DNA from: JAJDOD01 sp050299835
Lineage (GTDB): Bacteria > Pseudomonadota > Alphaproteobacteria > Rhodobacterales > Rhodobacteraceae
NCBI GenBank assembly: GCA_050299835.1
Contig: JBNKWP010000002.1
Coordinates: forward strand, 124,001 to 188,000
Length of the DNA stretch: 64,000 nucleotides
Direction of reading: 5' to 3'
Part shown: positions 35,596-44,187 of the stretch, piece after piece
Layout of the letters: every line of letters begins with the position of its first letter
How positions within the stretch are numbered: position 1 is the stretch's first letter
Program-made: the position numbers and the translations under genes
The notes under the pieces: generated by a model
What the model was told of the DNA's origin: nothing
Seen by the model: the letters and a program-made list of their open reading frames with translations, nothing else
Database searches by the model: none

Positions 35596-36681
35596 TCAGG
35601 TCCTTTCCTGGCTCTCCGGCTGCTCTTTGGGAGCAACGGGAAGCGAAATGCGAAATACGGTGCGGCCCGGAACGCTGTCGACGCTGATCCAGCCGTCATG
35701 GTCCGAGATGATCTTAGAGACCAGCGCCAGCCCCAGCCCGGTGCCGTTCTCCCGGCCCGAGACGAAGGGTTCGAACACTTCGGAGGCGATCTCCGGCGGC
35801 AGCCCCGGTCCATCGTCAATGATCTCGACATTCAGCGGCAATGACGCAGGTCCATCCTTCCGCCTCAGCCGCAGCGACATGTCGTAGAAGGTGCGGATGT
35901 GGATCGTGCCCGGCTCTCCCTTGGCGGCTTCCGAGGCGTTTTTCAGCAGGTTGAGAAACACCTGCAGCATCTGGTCGCTGTCCACGAAAGTCGGGGGCAG
36001 CGACGGATCGTATTCCTCCACCAGCTTCATATGCGCCGCATAACCAACAGAGGCCGATTTCCGCGCCCGGTCCAGCAGATCATGAATGTTGACCGCCCTG
36101 AGCACTGGCGGGCGCAGATTGCCGAACTGCTCCACCTGTTCCAGAAGCTGCACGATCCGGCGGCTTTCCGAGACGATCAGATCCGTCAATTCCAGATCTT
36201 CCTTGCTGAGGTTCATCGACAAAAGCTGTGCGGCCCCGGTGATCCCCGCCAGCGGGTTCTTGATCTCATGGGCCAGCATCTCCGCCATACCGATGGCCGA
36301 TTTCGCCGCCGACTTGACCGACAGCGACCGCCCAAGCCGGTCCGCAAGCGCCTGCGGTTCGATCAGAAGCAACACGTGATCGGCCTGATGCACCATCGGC
36401 GCAAGTTGCACGATGCAGTTGACCGGGGCGCTGCTGCCCCCGCCCACGCTCACCCCGTTCATCACCAGCGAGGCCTGATCCTCCCGCGCCCGCTGCACCT
36501 GCTCGTCAATCGGCCCGTCAATCGCCAGAACATCAAAGGCCGGCGCCCCGCGCACCCCCTTGACCGAGGCATTGAGAAAACTCTCGGCGGCCGGGTTCAC
36601 ATCGACCAGCCGGTCATCGGGGCCGATCAGAAAGGCCGGCATCGGCAGCGACAGCCAAAGATCGTTTTCATACCCGCTCAT
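35596..36681 (-). CDS. ntrB: Nitrogen sensor kinase/phosphatase NtrB
   Basis: 361 residues. An N-terminal PAS-like domain (LWLSLPMPAFLIGPDDRLVD), then HisKA with His138 in EMLAHEIKNPLAGITGAAQ and an HATPase domain (NLLKNASEAAKGEPG, DDGPGLPPEIAS, GTGLGLALVSKI). No membrane helix, as for NtrB. It controls NtrC phosphorylation in response to PII. Its ATG overlaps the dusB stop (ATGA). Confidence 0.95.
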   Translation of the reverse strand: MSGYENDLWLSLPMPAFLIGPDDRLVDVNPAAESFLNASVKGVRGAPAFDVLAIDGPIDEQVQRAREDQASLVMNGVSVGGGSSAPVNCIVQLAPMVHQADHVLLLIEPQALADRLGRSLSVKSAAKSAIGMAEMLAHEIKNPLAGITGAAQLLSMNLSKEDLELTDLIVSESRRIVQLLEQVEQFGNLRPPVLRAVNIHDLLDRARKSASVGYAAHMKLVEEYDPSLPPTFVDSDQMLQVFLNLLKNASEAAKGEPGTIHIRTFYDMSLRLRRKDGPASLPLNVEIIDDGPGLPPEIASEVFEPFVSGRENGTGLGLALVSKIISDHDGWISVDSVPGRTVFRISLPVAPKEQPESQERT

Positions 36682-37655
36682 GCCGCCATCTCCTGTGGCA
36701 CCAGCGCATCCTCGAGCCGCGCCCGAACCTCCGCCGGAGCGCCGGTCAGAACCGCCTTGCGCATCTGGGGCGGCGTTCCAGCGCGATCCATGTACCAGCC
36801 CAGATGCTTACGAATGACCCTCGCGCCCAAGTCTTCGCCATAAAACGCCAGCGCCGCATCGTAATGCCCCCGCACCATCGCCGCGAATGCCGCGCCTTCC
36901 GGCACAACCGGTGCCGCACCATGCCCCAGCCCATGCGCAATCTCCGCCAGCCGCCACGGCGCGCCCTGAATACCACGCCCCACCATGACACCATTCGCCC
37001 CGCTCAACCGCAGCGCCTCCCGTGCGTCCGCCACCGTACAGATATCCCCGTTGGCGATGACCGGAATGCCGACCGCATCCTTCACCGCCCGGATCGCCGC
37101 CCAATCGGCCCGACCCTTGTAGAACTGGCACCGCGTCCGCCCGTGCACCGTTACCATCCGCACACCTACCGCCTCCGCCCGCCGCGCAAGCTCGGGCGCA
37201 TTGAGGCAATCGTCATCCCAGCCCAGCCGCATCTTCAGCGTCACCGGCACATCGACCGCGCCCACCACCGCCTCGATCAGCGACAGCGCATGATCGGGCG
37301 TCTTCATCAGCGCGGAACCCGACAGCCCGCCCGTCACCTTTTTCGCCGGACAGCCCATATTGATGTCGATGATCTTCGCACCCCGCGCCGCGACCTGCCG
37401 CGCCGCTTCCGCCATCCAATACGCGTCCCGCCCGGCAATCTGGACCGAGGTCGCCGCCTCGCCCAGCCCAAGCTCCGCCCGTTCGCGCACCCCCGGCTTG
37501 GCCTGGACCATTTCCTGGCTCGCCACCATCTCGCTCACCACCAGACCCGCACCGAAACGCGCCACCAACTGCCGGAACGGCAGATCGGTGATCCCCGCCA
37601 TCGGCGCCAACAGCACCGGCGGGGAGAGCGTCAGTCCTCCGATTTCGAGCGTCAT
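36678..37655 (-). CDS. dusB: tRNA-dihydrouridine synthase B (NifR3 type)
   Basis: FMN enzyme reducing uridine to dihydrouridine in tRNA D-loops. 325 residues with LAPMAGITDLPFRQL, the catalytic-cysteine segment NMGCPAKKV, KMRLGWDD, VHGRTRCQFYKG and IANGDICTV. First gene of the dusB-ntrB-ntrC-ntrY-ntrX cluster; the historic name nifR3 reflects that location. ATG 37655 (MTLEIGGLTLSPPV) was chosen over a longer frame. Divergent from ispF. Confidence 0.95.
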   Translation of the reverse strand: MTLEIGGLTLSPPVLLAPMAGITDLPFRQLVARFGAGLVVSEMVASQEMVQAKPGVRERAELGLGEAATSVQIAGRDAYWMAEAARQVAARGAKIIDINMGCPAKKVTGGLSGSALMKTPDHALSLIEAVVGAVDVPVTLKMRLGWDDDCLNAPELARRAEAVGVRMVTVHGRTRCQFYKGRADWAAIRAVKDAVGIPVIANGDICTVADAREALRLSGANGVMVGRGIQGAPWRLAEIAHGLGHGAAPVVPEGAAFAAMVRGHYDAALAFYGEDLGARVIRKHLGWYMDRAGTPPQMRKAVLTGAPAEVRARLEDALVPQEMAA

Positions 37656-37843
37656 GCCTATTCCTTGTGCAGGTGACGAGAACCTATGCCTTGCAAAGGG
37701 GAGACCCAACCGCATCCCGCCCCTCTAAGCCTTACGATTTAGCAAATGCACATTTTTTAAGCAATATTGTCGGTCATTGGCCCCCATTGTCAGCACTCCC
37801 ACCACCGCTTAGACGTGGGGCGCGTCCGAAGAAGGGGAAATGG

Positions 37844-38323
37844 ATGGATATACGTCTCGGCAACGGCTTCGATGTTCACGCCTTCGGGCCGGGAAGCGGC
37901 GTTACCCTTTGCGGGGTCGAAATCCCCTTCGATCAAGGGCTTGCAGGACATTCCGACGCCGATGTGGGCATGCACGCGATCACCGATGCAATCTTCGGCG
38001 CACTCGCTCAGGGCGACATCGGCCAGCATTTTCCGCCCAGCGATCCGCAATGGAAGGGCGCGGCCAGCCGCATCTTCCTCGCACATGCCGCGAGACTGGC
38101 TCGAACCGAAGGTTTCGAGATCTCCAACATCGACTGCACCCTGATCTGCGAACAGCCCAAGATCGGCCCGCATGCGCCCGCCATGCGCAAGGCGCTCGCA
38201 GAGATCATCACCATCGACGAGGGCCGCGTCAGCGTCAAGGCGACCACGTCGGAACGCCTCGGCTTCACCGGCCGCGGCGAAGGCATCGCGGCCATCGCCA
38301 CCGCCGCTTTGGTGCGCCCATGA
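37844..38323 (+). CDS. ispF: 2-C-methyl-D-erythritol 2,4-cyclodiphosphate synthase
   Basis: Non-mevalonate isoprenoid pathway enzyme that cyclises CDP-methylerythritol phosphate. 159 residues. Metal ligands Asp10 and His12 (NGFDVHAF) and His44, with GHSDADVG at 35-42; the C-terminal TTSERLGFTGRGEGIAA is the family signature. ispD is not fused or adjacent. ATG 37844 has AAGGGG upstream. The stop overlaps the pgpA start (ATGA). Confidence 0.96.
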   Translation: MDIRLGNGFDVHAFGPGSGVTLCGVEIPFDQGLAGHSDADVGMHAITDAIFGALAQGDIGQHFPPSDPQWKGAASRIFLAHAARLARTEGFEISNIDCTLICEQPKIGPHAPAMRKALAEIITIDEGRVSVKATTSERLGFTGRGEGIAAIATAALVRP

Positions 38324-38802
38324 GACGCCTCTTCCTCTCTGCCCTCGGCGCAGGCCTGATCAGACCGGCCCCCGGCACGTGGGGCTCGCTCGCCGCCCTG
38401 CCGCTCGGCTGGATCGTCTACACCATCGGCGGCCCGTTCCTCCTCGCCGCCGCCGCCCTCGCCCTCATCCCGCTCGGCATCCGCGCCATCGCCGCCGACA
38501 TGGAGGAAACCGGCGCCCATGACCCAAGCTGGATCGTCATCGACGAGGTTGCGGGCCAATGGATCGCCCTCCTCCCCGTCGCCTTCGGCGCCTGGCACGC
38601 AGGCGTCCCAGTCACCGCTCTCTGGCCCGGCATCCTCACCGCCTTCCTCGCCTTTCGTCTCTTCGACATCTGGAAGCCCGGTCCGGTCGGCACCGCAGAC
38701 GCCCGCAGCGACGCCACCGGCGTCATGCTCGATGACGTGATCGCGGGGGCGTTCGCGGCGGTGGTCGTGGTCCTGCTCGCAGCGATTGCCCATGCGATCT
38801 AA
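38320..38802 (+). CDS. pgpA: Phosphatidylglycerophosphatase A
   Basis: Inner-membrane enzyme that dephosphorylates phosphatidylglycerol-phosphate to phosphatidylglycerol. 160 residues with PAPGTWGSLAALPLG near the N-terminus, DPSWIVIDEVAGQW in the middle and FRLFDIWKPGPVG and GVMLDDVIAGAFA in the C-terminal half, all PgpA signatures. Coupled to ispF by an ATGA overlap. Confidence 0.95.
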   Translation: MRRLFLSALGAGLIRPAPGTWGSLAALPLGWIVYTIGGPFLLAAAALALIPLGIRAIAADMEETGAHDPSWIVIDEVAGQWIALLPVAFGAWHAGVPVTALWPGILTAFLAFRLFDIWKPGPVGTADARSDATGVMLDDVIAGAFAAVVVVLLAAIAHAI

Positions 38803-38828
38803 ACTGCAACGACCGCACATCGCACATA

Positions 38829-38893
38829 GGGCAGCGCCCGGCCCGAGGGTGGGTGCGAAGCGCCCGCCCTGTGGGGCGGGTCGGGCGCTGCCC
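38829..38893. repeat. Long intergenic hairpin between pgpA and cinA
   Basis: A 17-nt arm GGGCAGCGCCCGGCCCG (38829-38845) pairs with 38877-38893 with one wobble, around a second GC-rich inner hairpin. A small CGGTG/CACCG hairpin follows. It resembles REP-type extragenic palindromes and lies in the leader of the cinA-type gene. Confidence 0.75.
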
Positions 38894-38924
38894 GGTGTTT
38901 CACACCGGGCGAAAGGCTGAGACG

Positions 38925-39407
38925 ATGCTCCCTGACACCTCCGCCCTCCTCACCCTCGCCCGCACGAAAGGCGCGCTGATCGCCACCGCCGAAAGCTGCA
39001 CCGGCGGCCTCATCGCGGGCGCGATCACCGAGATCCCCGGCTCGTCGGATATCTTCGACCGCGGCTTCGTCACCTATTCCAACGACGCCAAGACCCGGAT
39101 GCTCGGCGTGGACCCAGCGCTCATCGCCACCCACGGCGCGGTCAGCGAAGAGGTCGCCCGCGCCATGGCGACCGGCGCCCTCACCCGCTCGAACGCCACC
39201 CACGCCATCTCCGTCACCGGCATCGCCGGCCCCGGCGGCAGCGATCACAAGCCCGAGGGCATGGTCTGTTTCGGCCTCGCCGACGCCACCGGCACACACA
39301 CCGAAACCGTCCAGTTCGGCGCCCTCGGACGTTCTGCGGTCCGCACCGCGACCGTGGCCCACGCCATTTCCCTGCTCACGGCCGCCATTTCAAAACTGCC
39401 CGAATAG
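38925..39407 (+). CDS. pncC: Nicotinamide-nucleotide amidohydrolase (CinA C-terminal domain protein)
   Basis: Deamidates nicotinamide mononucleotide to nicotinic acid mononucleotide in NAD recycling. 160 residues consisting only of the CinA C-terminal domain (ATAESCTGGLIAGAIT, GGFVTYSN-like DRGFVTYSNDAKTRMLGV, SVTGIAGPGG, KPEGMVCFGLA). The N-terminal MoCF-like domain of full CinA is absent. ATG 38925 follows a hairpin-rich leader. Confidence 0.93.
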   Translation: MLPDTSALLTLARTKGALIATAESCTGGLIAGAITEIPGSSDIFDRGFVTYSNDAKTRMLGVDPALIATHGAVSEEVARAMATGALTRSNATHAISVTGIAGPGGSDHKPEGMVCFGLADATGTHTETVQFGALGRSAVRTATVAHAISLLTAAISKLPE

Positions 39408-39416
39408 AGGCGCATT

Positions 39417-39431
39417 GGCTGATATATCGCC
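39417..39431. promoter_or_regulatory. GATATATC palindrome upstream of amtB
   Basis: GGCTGATATATCGCC, a near palindrome sharing the CTGATATATC core of the perfect copies at 40.75, 40.78 and 42.74 kb. It lies about 120 bp before the amtB start and just after the cinA-type gene. A further inverted pair (GGCAA..TTTGCC and CAAATATTTG) follows within 50 bp. The binding protein is unknown. Confidence 0.4.
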
Positions 39432-39549
39432 CATTATTTAGGCAATTTATCATTTGCCCAAATATTTGCCGCCCTAACCGGCCCCACGCCTCTTTTCTTT
39501 GCGCACCACTCCTCTACCCAACCCCGAAACATCAAGGCTGGAGGGACCA

Positions 39550-40731
39550 ATGGTAGGGGCCGATACCGCGTGGATCATCGTTGCGACCGCGCTCGTTCTA
39601 TTCATGACATTGCCGGGACTGGCGCTGTTCTACGGGGGGCTTGTGCGCGCGCGCAACGTCCTCAGCGTCTTCATGCATTGCTACGCCATCGCCTGCCTGA
39701 TGAGCGTCCTCTGGCTCGCCTTCGGCTATTCCATCGCCTTCGGACCCGGTGAAAGCGGGCTTTGGGGCGGGCTCGGCAAGATGTTCCTCTCCGGCGTCAC
39801 GTCTGACAGCCTGACTGGCACCCTGCCCGAGGTCCTGTTCTTCGCATTCCAGATGACCTTCGCGATCATCACGCCAGCTCTCATCGTCGGCGCCTATGTC
39901 GAACGCATCAACTTCGCCTTCGTTCTGCTCTTTTCCGGGGCCTGGATGCTTCTCTGCTACGCCCCCGTTGTCCATTGGATCTGGGGTGGAGGCATGCTGG
40001 CCGATGGCGGCATCTTCGGGGAAACCGGCGCGCGCGATTTCGCGGGTGGCATCGTCGTCCACCAGACTGCGGGCCTTGCCGCCGTCGTCCTCGCCGTGAT
40101 GCTGGGACCGCGACTTGATCACTCCAAACCGCCGCACAATCCCGGCTTTGTGATGATCGGCGCGGCGATGCTCTGGGTCGGCTGGTTCGGCTTCAACGGC
40201 GGCTCCCAGCTTGCCGCCGATGGCGGGGCCGCGATGGCGCTGACGGTCACTCATATATCAGCTGCCACCGCCTCGCTCACCTGGGCGCTCTGGGAGCGGA
40301 TGAAATACGGCAAGGCCTCGCTCGTGGGCATGGTCACCGGCACCATCGCCGGTCTCGCCTCGATCACACCGGCTTCCGGCTTCGTCGGCCCGGTCGAGGC
40401 GCTTGTGATCGGTGCCATCGCCGGGATCCTCTGCCAGGAAGCGGTCAACCTGATCCGTAACGGCCTGAAAATTGACGATACGCTCGATGTCTTCGCCGTT
40501 CACGGCGTCGGCGGTATCTTCGGCACGATCATGATCGCCGTTTTCGGACAGGGCAGCTTTGCGGCGCAATTCGGCAGTCTCGCCATCGTCGGCGTCTTCA
40601 CCGTGGTCGTCACCGTCGCCATCGCCTTTGTCGCCCGCGCCCTTGTCGGAATGCGCGTGGATGAAGAGACGGAGACCGGCGGCCTCGACCTCGCCCAGCA
40701 TGGCGAGCGCGCCTATGACATGACGTCCTGA
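39550..40731 (+). CDS. amtB: Ammonium transporter (Amt family)
   Basis: Inner-membrane ammonium channel. 393 residues and about eleven helices. The pore twin histidines are His142 (PVVHWIWGGG) and His318 (FAVHGVGGIFG), and the family signatures ALFYGGLVRARN and FNGGSQLAADG are present. ATG 39550 has GGAGG six bases upstream. The usual partner glnK is absent, so it is an orphan amt whose PII control is not visible here. CTGATATATCAG-type palindromes lie on both sides. Confidence 0.95.
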   Translation: MVGADTAWIIVATALVLFMTLPGLALFYGGLVRARNVLSVFMHCYAIACLMSVLWLAFGYSIAFGPGESGLWGGLGKMFLSGVTSDSLTGTLPEVLFFAFQMTFAIITPALIVGAYVERINFAFVLLFSGAWMLLCYAPVVHWIWGGGMLADGGIFGETGARDFAGGIVVHQTAGLAAVVLAVMLGPRLDHSKPPHNPGFVMIGAAMLWVGWFGFNGGSQLAADGGAAMALTVTHISAATASLTWALWERMKYGKASLVGMVTGTIAGLASITPASGFVGPVEALVIGAIAGILCQEAVNLIRNGLKIDDTLDVFAVHGVGGIFGTIMIAVFGQGSFAAQFGSLAIVGVFTVVVTVAIAFVARALVGMRVDEETETGGLDLAQHGERAYDMTS

Positions 40732-40747
40732 TATACCTGCTTTGGCG

Positions 40748-40792
40748 CTGATATATCAGGACGGTCACTCGTATATCAGCCTGATATATCAG
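40748..40792. promoter_or_regulatory. Cluster of CTGATATATCAG palindromes between amtB and the binding-protein gene
   Basis: Two perfect copies (40748-40759 and 40781-40792, centres 33 bp apart, three helical turns) flank a half copy (40770-40779); another partial copy overlaps the amtB stop (40728-40737). The arrangement looks like a multi-site operator. The spacing between half-sites rules out a normal FNR box. Confidence 0.55.
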
Positions 40793-40794
40793 TC

Positions 40795-40815
40795 GGGGCG
40801 GCCCAGCGCCGCCCC
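40795..40815 (+). terminator. Hairpin after amtB
   Basis: GGGGCGG (40795-40801) pairs with CCGCCCC (40809-40815). No T-tract follows, so it is a weak terminator or a pause structure in the leader of the next gene. Confidence 0.4.
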
Positions 40816-40908
40816 GTGACATGGGCGCCCACGATCTCCATATACGCAAGAGCCTTGCCTCTGCCCGCAAGGCCTGCTTCGATGCGCTGCGCAAGGAGAC
40901 CCGGACAA

Positions 40909-42153
40909 ATGCGCCGACCGAGTGGCTTCGTGACCCGACAGGCCAAGCGCCTGAGCGATGGCGAGATCAATCGTCGTCGTTTCGTCATGTCCGCCCTCTC
41001 CGCCGGGGTGACAATGCCCACGGCCATGTCGCTTGCTTCCAGGGCCGAGGCCCACGTTCCCAAACCCGGCGGCCATTTTCGCATGGCGGTCGCGGAAGAA
41101 GCCTCTCTCTCCGACCTGACCGCCTTTGCCCGTGGAAACGCCCTGACCGAAGTGACGGCCACAGGTGACATTTCCGGCGAACTGGCAACCGCCATTGACA
41201 CACCGGATGACGGCACCACATGGGAAATCACACTCAGGGGCGGCGTGAAATTCCACGACGGAATGGAACTGTCCAGCGGTCACGTCACGGATACGCTCGA
41301 CCGGCAGCGGCGGCAGGATGGTCTCCTGTCCGACATCACCGACCTGCGCAGCACCGCTGACAGCATTACCCTGACACTCGATCGCCCGGACGCCGGTTTC
41401 GCCAGACGACTGGCCGATCCGCGTCTTACGATACTGCGCGAGACCGGGGACGGACCAATCGGCACCGGCCCCTATCGACCAACGGGCGAGAACGCAGAAG
41501 GCGGCCGGATATTCCAGCGGAACCCCGACTACTGGAAGCCCGGTCGTGCGCATTTCGAAACCGTAACGATCCGGGCAATGCCCGACACCGCTGCCCGGCA
41601 GCGCGCGGTTCTGGCGGGCGATATCGACTATGCCGACATGATCGACCCGCCCGCGCTCGGCCTGCTTCAGCGTGTACCAACGCTGGAGATCCTCGAAATC
41701 TCCGGCGCCCGCCATCTCGCGCTCACCACCCGCGAAGCCGGCCGCGCGCTGGAATATGTGGTCCCCGAACGCGCGTTGTTGGAGCAAGTCTTGCTTGGCC
41801 ACGGCGCGGCGGCCGGTCGTGAACATGCGCCCGGCAAAGCCCGCAGTCTACTGGGCTCCACCTTTTGTCCTCTCCGCATCGCCCTGCGCGACCGCCATCT
41901 GCCGGGTGTCGAGCACGCGGCTGCGCTGATCGCAGACGCAGCCGGAAAGGCGGGAATTCCGATCGAAATTGCCAGTTCCGCACAGGCTCATGCCGAAATC
42001 GGCTGGTCGCGAACGCCCGATGGCTCAAGCTGCATCGCCGTTTGGGCCAATGACCTTGCGGCCCATGCACGGACCCTCGCCCATGCGCCCGTCATCGGCG
42101 TGGAGCTTGCGAATGACGGCGCGCGAATCACAGAACGCTGGTGGTACGCCTAA
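40909..42153 (+). CDS. Orphan ABC-type peptide/opine substrate-binding protein (SBP family 5), short form, Tat signal
   Basis: 414 residues. A twin-arginine signal (NRRRFVMSALSAGVTM) precedes a family 5 binding protein fold: WEITLRGGVKFHDGMELSSG, GTGPYRPTGENAEGG and RNPDYWKPGRAHFETVTI. Family 5 proteins usually exceed 500 residues; the C-terminal lobe is shortened. No permease or ATPase genes are near, so it may serve a distant transporter or be a sensor-like binding protein. ATG 40909 has AAGGAG ten bases upstream. Confidence 0.85.
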   Translation: MRRPSGFVTRQAKRLSDGEINRRRFVMSALSAGVTMPTAMSLASRAEAHVPKPGGHFRMAVAEEASLSDLTAFARGNALTEVTATGDISGELATAIDTPDDGTTWEITLRGGVKFHDGMELSSGHVTDTLDRQRRQDGLLSDITDLRSTADSITLTLDRPDAGFARRLADPRLTILRETGDGPIGTGPYRPTGENAEGGRIFQRNPDYWKPGRAHFETVTIRAMPDTAARQRAVLAGDIDYADMIDPPALGLLQRVPTLEILEISGARHLALTTREAGRALEYVVPERALLEQVLLGHGAAAGREHAPGKARSLLGSTFCPLRIALRDRHLPGVEHAAALIADAAGKAGIPIEIASSAQAHAEIGWSRTPDGSSCIAVWANDLAAHARTLAHAPVIGVELANDGARITERWWYA

Positions 42154-42354
42154 GACCTGCCACAATTCCCGCTAATTGAACCGGCGATGAACAGAAAGCC
42201 GTGAGCCCCCCTAAACCAGTGTCATCTCTGGCAAAAAACTCCTGTCCGCCACAAAAAAGACATGAACCTAAACGGAAAAGACCTGATTTCTCAGACAATC
42301 TCCGAATGCACATAATGATTGTGATTCCGTAAACGTCGCGGGAGGGCGCACGGC

Positions 42355-42699
42355 ATGAACGAACTCTACAAGATGGTCCAGGACCGGCAGCAAGCGATTG
42401 CCCGTCTTATGGCCGAAAAGGAAGCCGAGATCGAATCCCTTCAGGCGGAATCGGAAAAGCTCGACGAGTTTCTGAACCTCGGAAAGGAACTTTTCGAGAA
42501 TGATGAGGCTCCCAGGCAGGTGGCACAACAAGTGCATGTGGCCCAGGTCCCGCAGCCGCAGCAACAGGCCGCTCCTGTCCAGGCGCCGCAGCCGCAGGCC
42601 CCGAAAGAAGCCGCGGCCAAACCGCACTCTCCGGAGATGCCCCGCGTTCTGCCGGCCCGTCAGCCGCGCGAACAGGCCCAGTCGCCTAAACTCGCCTGA
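42355..42699 (+). CDS. Coiled-coil protein with Gln/Pro-rich tail
   Basis: 114 residues. The first ~50 form an amphipathic, Glu/Lys-rich coiled coil (DRQQAIARLMAEKEAEIESL); the rest is a disordered Gln/Pro/Ala tail. No family recognised. The ATG has GGGAGGG upstream, and codon use is similar to neighbours, so it is likely real. About 200 bp of AT-richer DNA before it probably holds its promoter (a CATAAT -10-like box near 42311). Confidence 0.65.
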   Translation: MNELYKMVQDRQQAIARLMAEKEAEIESLQAESEKLDEFLNLGKELFENDEAPRQVAQQVHVAQVPQPQQQAAPVQAPQPQAPKEAAAKPHSPEMPRVLPARQPREQAQSPKLA

Positions 42700-42711
42700 T
42701 CTGAGAAAACC

Positions 42712-42734
42712 GGTGCACCCCGCCGGGGCGCACC
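42712..42734. terminator. Hairpin between convergent coiled-coil and DAHP synthase genes
   Basis: GGTGCACCCC (42712-42721) pairs with GGGGCGCACC (42725-42734) with one mismatch. It sits between two convergent stop codons, next to a perfect CTGATATATCAG copy. No T-tract. Confidence 0.5.
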
Positions 42735-42735
42735 G

Positions 42736-42747
42736 CTGATATATCAG
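42736..42747. repeat. CTGATATATCAG palindrome at the DAHP synthase 3' end
   Basis: A third perfect copy of the 12-bp palindrome seen around amtB; it overlaps the stop codon of the leftward DAHP synthase gene. Its 3'-terminal place argues against every copy being a promoter operator. Confidence 0.7.
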
Positions 42748-44114
42748 CCCACCGCCACTTCGGCCGTGCCATTCCGGCGCGACGACAGTTCTTCCGCCAC
42801 CAGGAACGCCAGTTCAAGCGATTGCGACGCGTTCAGACGCGGGTCGCAGGCGGTATGATACCTGTCCGACAGGTCCTCGTCCGTGACTGCACGGACACCG
42901 CCGGTGCATTCCGTCACGTCCTGGCCGGTCATCTCGAAATGCACGCCGCCGGGGATCGTGCCCTCGGCCCCGTGCACCTGGAAGAATTCGCGAACCTCGC
43001 GCAGCACACTCTCGAACGGCCGGGTCTTGTAGCCCGTCGACGACTTGATCGTGTTGCCGTGCATCGGATCGCAGGTCCAAAGAACGTTGGCGCCCTCTTC
43101 CTTCACTGTCTTGATCAGGCGCGGCAGATGCTCGCCCACCGAACCCGCACCGAACCGCGCGATCAGCGTCAGCCGCCCGGCCTCGTTCTCCGGGTTCAGC
43201 TTTGCCATCAGAACCTTCAAGTCCTCCGCCGTCGTCGTCGGCCCGCATTTCAAGCCGATCGGGTTGGCCACGCCACGGGCGAACTCCACATGCGCGCCAT
43301 CGGGCTGCCGGGTCCGGTCGCCGATCCAGATCATGTGACCCGACCCCGCGATGACCGTTCCGCTGGTGCTGTCCACCCGCGTCAACGCCTCTTCGTATTC
43401 CAGAAGCAACGCCTCGTGGCTGGTATAGAAATCGACCGTTGCCAGTTCGGAGTTTGTCGCCGCCGTCATGCCGGCTGCCGCCATGAAATCCAGCGTGTCC
43501 TGTATCCGGTTGGCAATATCGCGGTACTTCTCGGCTTCGTCGCTGTCCGTGAAGCCCAAAGTCCAGGCATGGACCCGGTGCACATCCGCGAAACCGCCTT
43601 TGGAAAATGCCCGCAGCAGGTTCAGCGTCGCCGCCGCCTGTGTGTAAGCCTGCAACATCTTCTCAGGCGCTGGAATCCGCGCCTCCGGCGTGAAATCCAG
43701 CTCGTTGATGATGTCACCGCGATAGGACGGCAGTTCCACATCGCCCTTGACCTCGGTCGGCGCAGACCTCGGCTTGGCGAACTGTCCGGCCATCCGGCCC
43801 ACCTTCACCACCGGCACCTTCGCGCCATAGGTCAGGACCATCGCCATCTGCAGCATGACTTTGAACGTGTCGCGGATGTTGTCGGCGGAAAACTCGGAAA
43901 AGCTCTCCGCGCAATCGCCGCCCTGAAGCAGGAACGCCTCGCCCCGTGACGCCGCGCCAAGCTTCTGTCTCAGGGACCGCGCCTCGCCCGCAAAGACAAG
44001 CGGGGGATACTTCCGAAGCTGCGCCTCCACGGCACTCAACCGGCCTGCATCCGTATAATCAGGCATCTGCACCCGCGGCTTGTTGCGCCAACTGGATTTC
44101 TGCCATTCGCTCAT
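42744..44114 (-). CDS. 3-deoxy-7-phosphoheptulonate synthase, class II (plant type)
   Basis: Condenses phosphoenolpyruvate and erythrose 4-phosphate, the entry step of the shikimate pathway. 456 residues, normal for class II DAHP synthases. Features are SSWRNKPRVQMPDYTD, LLQGGDCAESF, RMAGQFAKPRS, VANPIGLKCGPTT and WTCDPMHGNT, including the manganese and phosphate sites. Sequence is of the AroH/plant type, unlike E. coli AroFGH. Transcribed away from the Hint gene. Confidence 0.95.
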   Translation of the reverse strand: MSEWQKSSWRNKPRVQMPDYTDAGRLSAVEAQLRKYPPLVFAGEARSLRQKLGAASRGEAFLLQGGDCAESFSEFSADNIRDTFKVMLQMAMVLTYGAKVPVVKVGRMAGQFAKPRSAPTEVKGDVELPSYRGDIINELDFTPEARIPAPEKMLQAYTQAAATLNLLRAFSKGGFADVHRVHAWTLGFTDSDEAEKYRDIANRIQDTLDFMAAAGMTAATNSELATVDFYTSHEALLLEYEEALTRVDSTSGTVIAGSGHMIWIGDRTRQPDGAHVEFARGVANPIGLKCGPTTTAEDLKVLMAKLNPENEAGRLTLIARFGAGSVGEHLPRLIKTVKEEGANVLWTCDPMHGNTIKSSTGYKTRPFESVLREVREFFQVHGAEGTIPGGVHFEMTGQDVTECTGGVRAVTDEDLSDRYHTACDPRLNASQSLELAFLVAEELSSRRNGTAEVAVG

Positions 44115-44187
44115 CTCATAATCCTCGGTCGGAACGTTGCGAAGCGGACTTATACGGGCTTCGCCGCGGGTTGCAAACCGCTTGCCG

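Noticed and set aside
38829..38893. Riboswitch in the cinA leader
   Set aside because: The fold is a simple long GC hairpin like other extragenic palindromes in the window and matches no riboswitch core.
39408..39549. σ54 (-24/-12) promoter in front of amtB
   Set aside because: GGC and TTGC elements are present but with 13 instead of 10 bases between the invariant GG and GC; also NtrC here lacks GAFTGA.
40748..40792. FNR/FnrL boxes
   Set aside because: FNR sites are TTGAT-N4-ATCAA; here the half-sites CTGAT/ATCAG are separated by only two bases.
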